A stretch of 64,000 bases of DNA from Akkermansia muciniphila (GTDB taxonomy: Bacteria; Verrucomicrobiota; Verrucomicrobiia; Opitutales; Opitutaceae). Numbering within the stretch: the first letter of the stretch is position 1; the number at the start of each line of letters is the position of its first letter. Position numbers and translations under genes: made by a program. Positions 59,499 to 64,000 of this stretch are shown here, one piece after another. The notes under the pieces were generated by a model, which did not search any database, was not told where the DNA came from, and saw nothing but the letters and a program-made list of their open reading frames with translations. Where the stretch lies: the NCBI GenBank assembly GCA_945888375.1, contig CAMCZZ010000005.1, forward strand, positions 62,001 through 126,000, written 5' to 3'.

Positions 59499-60407
59499 TT
59501 AACCCTCCGGGGTCGCCACCGCCAGAAAGGACGCCAGAGCTGGTTCGAGGTTTGTCTCCGGCGCCCGCCACCCAATGACCAGGCGGCTTTCCGGGGCTGG
59601 CCCTTCCAGCGGCCGGAAGGTCACGCCCTCCGGCAGTGGACGGGCCTCGCTCGGGCACATGAATGTCGCCCCCAGTCCGGCGCGCACCAGGCCGACCGCA
59701 TTGGCCCTGGGCCAGACCTCCTCGGCGATGCGCGGCGTCACGCCGGCGCGGGAGAAGGCCGCCAGCACCCGATCGTAAAAGCCGGGGTTGTGTGTGCGCG
59801 GGAAGAGCACCCAAGGCACCGCCGCCAGATCGCGCAACCGGAGCGACGAGCTCGCGGCCAGGGCATGGTCGGCTGGCAGCAGCACCCCGTTTTTCTCCCG
59901 CAGGAGCTCTCGCGTCTTCAGGCCCGGAGTGGTGGCATCGGGATGGAAAAAACCGCACGCGATATCCCCGGCCGCCAGCGCCGCGAGTTGCGCGGAAGTA
60001 GGCGACTCATTCAGCTCCAGTCGTATCCGTGGATAGGCCCGGTGAAACTCGCGCAGGATGCCGGGCAGCACCGTCGCCATCGCCAATCCGGTGAACCCCA
60101 CCCGCACCCGCCCGGTCTCTCCCTCCGCCAGCGCCCGCAATTCGCCCGGCACCGCCGCCAAACCCCGCAGAATCGGCTCGACCCGCTCCGCCAGCGCGCG
60201 ACCCGCTGCCGTGAGCTCCACCCTGCGCCGAGATCGTAAGAAAAGCACCGCGCCCAGCGCCAATTCGAGTTGCGCAATTTGCCTGCTTAAAGCCGGTTGC
60301 GCCACGGCCAGTGCCTCCGCCGCCTTCCGAAAGTGCAGGGTGCGCGCGACTTCGCGAAAATACACCAGGTGGCGTAGTTCGTAGGAAAATTGATACTCCC
60401 GAGGCAT
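59499..60407 (-). CDS. LysR-family transcriptional regulator
   Basis: 302 aa from ATG 60407; the track start 12 codons upstream is a TTG. The N-terminal winged helix ELRHLVYFREVARTLHFRKAAEALAVAQPALSRQIAQLELALG (about 8-50) is typical. The effector domain has GRVRVGFTGLAMATVLPGIL, LVRAGLGATFMCPSEARPL and similar. It diverges from leuC with 119 bp between, so it may control leuCD or itself, though the effector is unknown. I see no perfect T-N11-A box in the spacer. Confidence 0.88.
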   Translation of the reverse strand: MPREYQFSYELRHLVYFREVARTLHFRKAAEALAVAQPALSRQIAQLELALGAVLFLRSRRRVELTAAGRALAERVEPILRGLAAVPGELRALAEGETGRVRVGFTGLAMATVLPGILREFHRAYPRIRLELNESPTSAQLAALAAGDIACGFFHPDATTPGLKTRELLREKNGVLLPADHALAASSSLRLRDLAAVPWVLFPRTHNPGFYDRVLAAFSRAGVTPRIAEEVWPRANAVGLVRAGLGATFMCPSEARPLPEGVTFRPLEGPAPESRLVIGWRAPETNLEPALASFLAVATPEG

Positions 60408-60526
60408 CACCGAAGGGGAAACAAGTATTTCCTCGCAATGCAATCTCCTGCTAGGATGGTCGCGTTCAAAGCCAGTTTCTCCTGCCCGCGTCTTCCTTTC
60501 TCTTTTTAAACGAACCTCCGCCCACC

Positions 60527-61948
60527 ATGTCCGCCCAACCCAAATCGCTCTTCGAAAAAGTCTGGGACGCCCATGCCGTCCGCACCCTTGCCAACGGCCA
60601 GACCCAACTCCTCATCGGCACCCACCTGATTCACGAGGTCACTTCGCCCCAGGCCTTCGGCATGCTGCGCGATCTCGGCCTAAAGGTCGCTTTCCCGCAC
60701 CGCACCTTCGCGACCGTGGACCACATCGTGCCCACCAACGAGTTGGTCGAGCCGTATAAGGACAACCTCGCCCAGGCCATGATGGACGAGCTGCGCAAGA
60801 ACTGCGCCCAGTTTGGCGTTACCTTTTTTGACCGCGCCTCCGGCAAACAGGGTATCGTCCACATCGTCGGCCCGGAGCAGGGTATCACCCAGCCCGGCAC
60901 CACCATCGCGTGCGGCGATTCCCATACGTCCACCCACGGCGCCTTTGGGGCGATCGCCTTTGGCATCGGCACCAGCCAGGTGCGCGACGTGCTCGCCACC
61001 CAGACCATGGCGCTCGGCGCGCTCAAGGTCCGCCGTATCGAGGTAAACGGTAAGCTCCGCCCCGGCGTTTACGCCAAGGACGTCATTCTCCATATCATCC
61101 GCCTCACCGGCGTGAATGGCGGCACTGGCTTCGCCTACGAGTATGCCGGCTCCACCTTTGACGGCTTCTCGATGGAAGAGCGCATGACGGTGTGCAACAT
61201 GTCTATCGAAGGCGGTGCGCGCGTCGGCTACGTGAATCCCGACGAGACCACCTTCGCCTACCTCAAGGGCCGTCCCTACTCGCCGACTGGCGCCGCTTGG
61301 GATGCTGCCGTCGCCCGCTGGCGTTCCTTCGCCTCCGATGCCGGGTGCCGCTATGATGACGTCATGGTCATCGACGCCGCCGACATCGCCCCGTCCGTCA
61401 CTTGGGGTATCAACCCCGGCCAAGGCATCTCGATCAACGAAAACATCCCCAGTCCCGAGACCGCCCTTTCCGACGACGATCGCGCCGGTATCATCGAGGC
61501 CCTCGCCTACATGAAGCTGCCCGCCGGCCAGCCCATCAAAGGCACTAAAATCAACGTCGCCTTCCTCGGCTCCTGCACCAACGGCCGTCTCTCTGACTTC
61601 CAGGAAGTGGCCAAATACATCCAGGGTCGCAAAGTCGCCCCGGGCGTGCGCGCCATCGCTGTGCCCGGCTCGCAGATCGTCGCGCTCCAGTGCGAAAAAC
61701 TCGGCCTCGACAAGATCCTCGCCGAGGCCGGCTTCGAGTGGCGCGCTGCCGGTTGCTCGATGTGCCTCGCAATGAACCCCGACAAGCTCATCGGCGACGA
61801 ACTCTGCGCCTCCTCCTCCAACCGCAATTTCAAGGGCCGCCAAGGCTCCATCACCGGTCGCACCGTGTTGATGAGCCCGGTCATGGTGGCCGCCGCCGCC
61901 GTCACCGGCGTGGTCGCCGACGCCCGCGAAGTCTTCGCGGTCAACTGA
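60527..61948 (+). CDS. leuC: 3-isopropylmalate dehydratase large subunit
   Basis: 473 aa; isomerises 2- to 3-isopropylmalate in leucine synthesis using a [4Fe-4S] cluster. [37 protein letters not shown] is the usual start. The cluster cysteines lie in [15 protein letters not shown] and [30 protein letters not shown] and [12 protein letters not shown] are further signatures. It is followed by a family B palindrome and leuD. Confidence 0.97.
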   Translation: MSAQPKSLFEKVWDAHAVRTLANGQTQLLIGTHLIHEVTSPQAFGMLRDLGLKVAFPHRTFATVDHIVPTNELVEPYKDNLAQAMMDELRKNCAQFGVTFFDRASGKQGIVHIVGPEQGITQPGTTIACGDSHTSTHGAFGAIAFGIGTSQVRDVLATQTMALGALKVRRIEVNGKLRPGVYAKDVILHIIRLTGVNGGTGFAYEYAGSTFDGFSMEERMTVCNMSIEGGARVGYVNPDETTFAYLKGRPYSPTGAAWDAAVARWRSFASDAGCRYDDVMVIDAADIAPSVTWGINPGQGISINENIPSPETALSDDDRAGIIEALAYMKLPAGQPIKGTKINVAFLGSCTNGRLSDFQEVAKYIQGRKVAPGVRAIAVPGSQIVALQCEKLGLDKILAEAGFEWRAAGCSMCLAMNPDKLIGDELCASSSNRNFKGRQGSITGRTVLMSPVMVAAAAVTGVVADAREVFAVN

Positions 61949-61971
61949 TCAAACGAATATCAATTCAAGTT

Positions 61972-62042
61972 GCCCACGAAACACACGAAAGAGCACGAAA
62001 CCCGAACCTCTGATTTCGTGTCATTTCGTGTGTTTCGTGGGC
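61972..62042. repeat. Palindromic intergenic repeat, family B, copy 2 (leuC/leuD)
   Basis: GCCCACGAAACACACGAAAG... (61972-62000) and the inverse ending CATTTCGTGTGTTTCGTGGGC (62014-62042) match at about 26 of 29 positions around a 13-nt loop. The sequence is clearly related to the lysA/gpsA copy. It starts 23 nt after leuC and ends 25 nt before leuD. Confidence 0.93.
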
Positions 62043-62067
62043 CAATAAATCCGACTTCTTAACAAAC

Positions 62068-62673
62068 ATGGCTCTCGCAAAAATCACCTCCGTCTCCGGA
62101 CGCGGCGTTTACGTCCCCGGCAACGATATCGATACCGACCGCATCATCCCCGCGCGCTTCATGAAGTGCGTGGTTTTCGACGGTCTCGGCGAATTCTTGT
62201 TCTACGACGTCCGCCACACCCCCGAGGGCGTGCCGACCGGCCATCCGATCGACAAACCCGAGCACAAGGGCGCCACCGTCCTTCTCTCCGGTGCCAATTT
62301 TGGCTGCGGTTCCTCCCGTGAACACGCCCCCCAGGCCATTCACAAGGCCGGCTTCCGGGCCGTGATCGCCGAGAATTTTGCCGAAATCTTTTTTGGTAAC
62401 AGCACCACCCTAGGCATCCCGTGCGTGAATGCCACCCGCGAGGACATCGCGAAGGTCGCCGCCGCCATCGAGGCAAATCCCGCCTTGGAAATCACCGTCG
62501 ATGTCGCCGCGCGCGAAGTCCGTTTCGGTGGCGACAAGATCGCCATCACCCAGCGTGAGTCCGCCCGCGATGCGCTGGTGAACGGACGCTGGGACGCCAT
62601 CGGCGACTTGATCGACGGTCTTCCCGCCGTGCAGGCCACCGCCGCGCGTCTGCCCTACATGGCCGTGGCCTGA
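62068..62673 (+). CDS. leuD: 3-isopropylmalate dehydratase small subunit
   Basis: 201 aa; swivelling domain partner of LeuC. GRGVYVPGNDIDTDRIIPARFMK is the N-terminal signature and LLSGANFGCGSSREHAPQAI (substrate loop) follows; AVIAENFAEIFFGNSTTLGIPCV completes the core. It forms an operon with leuC and converges with rho, 19 bp apart. Confidence 0.96.
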   Translation: MALAKITSVSGRGVYVPGNDIDTDRIIPARFMKCVVFDGLGEFLFYDVRHTPEGVPTGHPIDKPEHKGATVLLSGANFGCGSSREHAPQAIHKAGFRAVIAENFAEIFFGNSTTLGIPCVNATREDIAKVAAAIEANPALEITVDVAAREVRFGGDKIAITQRESARDALVNGRWDAIGDLIDGLPAVQATAARLPYMAVA

Positions 62674-62692
62674 AGTCGGCCGGGGCCGGTCT

Positions 62693-64000
<1,308 letters not shown>

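Noticed and set aside
60680-61843. 387-aa minus-strand ORF opposite leuC
   Set aside because: Antisense shadow with no signature.

Overview
The window looks like chromosome of a Verrucomicrobiota bacterium, most likely class Opitutia (Opitutaceae-like). The reasons are the high GC, S1 sulfatases with polysaccharide hydrolases, autotransporter-type beta-strand repeat proteins, a PEP-CTERM protein plus an exosortase, prepilin-like H-x9-DG-type proteins, a recurrent C-terminal DxDxDG module on secreted proteins, and almost no Shine-Dalgarno sequences before start codons. This assignment rests on gene content only.

Layout. (1) 1-10.2 kb: a polysaccharide-utilisation locus. Six tightly packed minus-strand genes (GH50-like hydrolase, GH43-like, sulfatase, GH9-like, hexuronate-type MFS transporter, sialate O-acetylesterase-like, the last cut by the window edge) face a divergent second sulfatase; the likely substrate is sulfated, O-acetylated and uronate-containing. 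(2) 10.3-17.3 kb: surface proteins, namely a PEP-CTERM beta-strand repeat protein, a prepilin-like protein and a 1226-aa adhesin-like protein. (3) 17.4-27.1 kb: housekeeping genes trpE, glmS, divergent glgC, tRNA-Leu, purU, a YfgM-like protein, tRNA-Pro, a LysM protein, a NUDIX hydrolase and an ANL-family ligase. (4) 27.3-38.2 kb: sdhCAB, lysA, gpsA, a DUF3592 protein and an ActP/DUF485 symporter pair. (5) 38.3-43.6 kb: a secreted endonuclease I, then a minus-strand ParA operon whose last gene, a coiled-coil protein, is split by an IS110/IS1111 element; the intact 254-codon gene can be rebuilt in frame. (6) 43.8-50.2 kb: an inositol-monophosphatase-like gene and a LacI regulator divergent from araB-araA-araD. 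(7) 50.2-58.5 kb: dienelactone hydrolase, CHASE2 adenylate cyclase, ROK kinase, YchJ-like, ybaB-recR-exosortase, tRNA-Gly and EVE protein. (8) 58.3-64 kb: small membrane protein, PIN/TRAM protein, LysR regulator, leuC-leuD, and rho running off the right edge.

The genes fit a heterotroph that degrades complex polysaccharides outside the cytoplasm, imports (uronic) sugars, feeds pentose through AraBAD, stores glucose through GlgC, and respires through a diheme-type succinate dehydrogenase. The exosortase at 56 kb is the expected processing enzyme for the PEP-CTERM protein at 10-12 kb.

The most unusual features are the IS1111-like insertion with a long non-coding right end (candidate guide RNA), the ParA/coiled-coil operon it hit, three families of long imperfect palindromes placed at gene junctions inside operons (sdhA/B, lysA/gpsA, araB/A, araA/D, leuC/D), and a C-terminal module shared by two otherwise unrelated secreted proteins.
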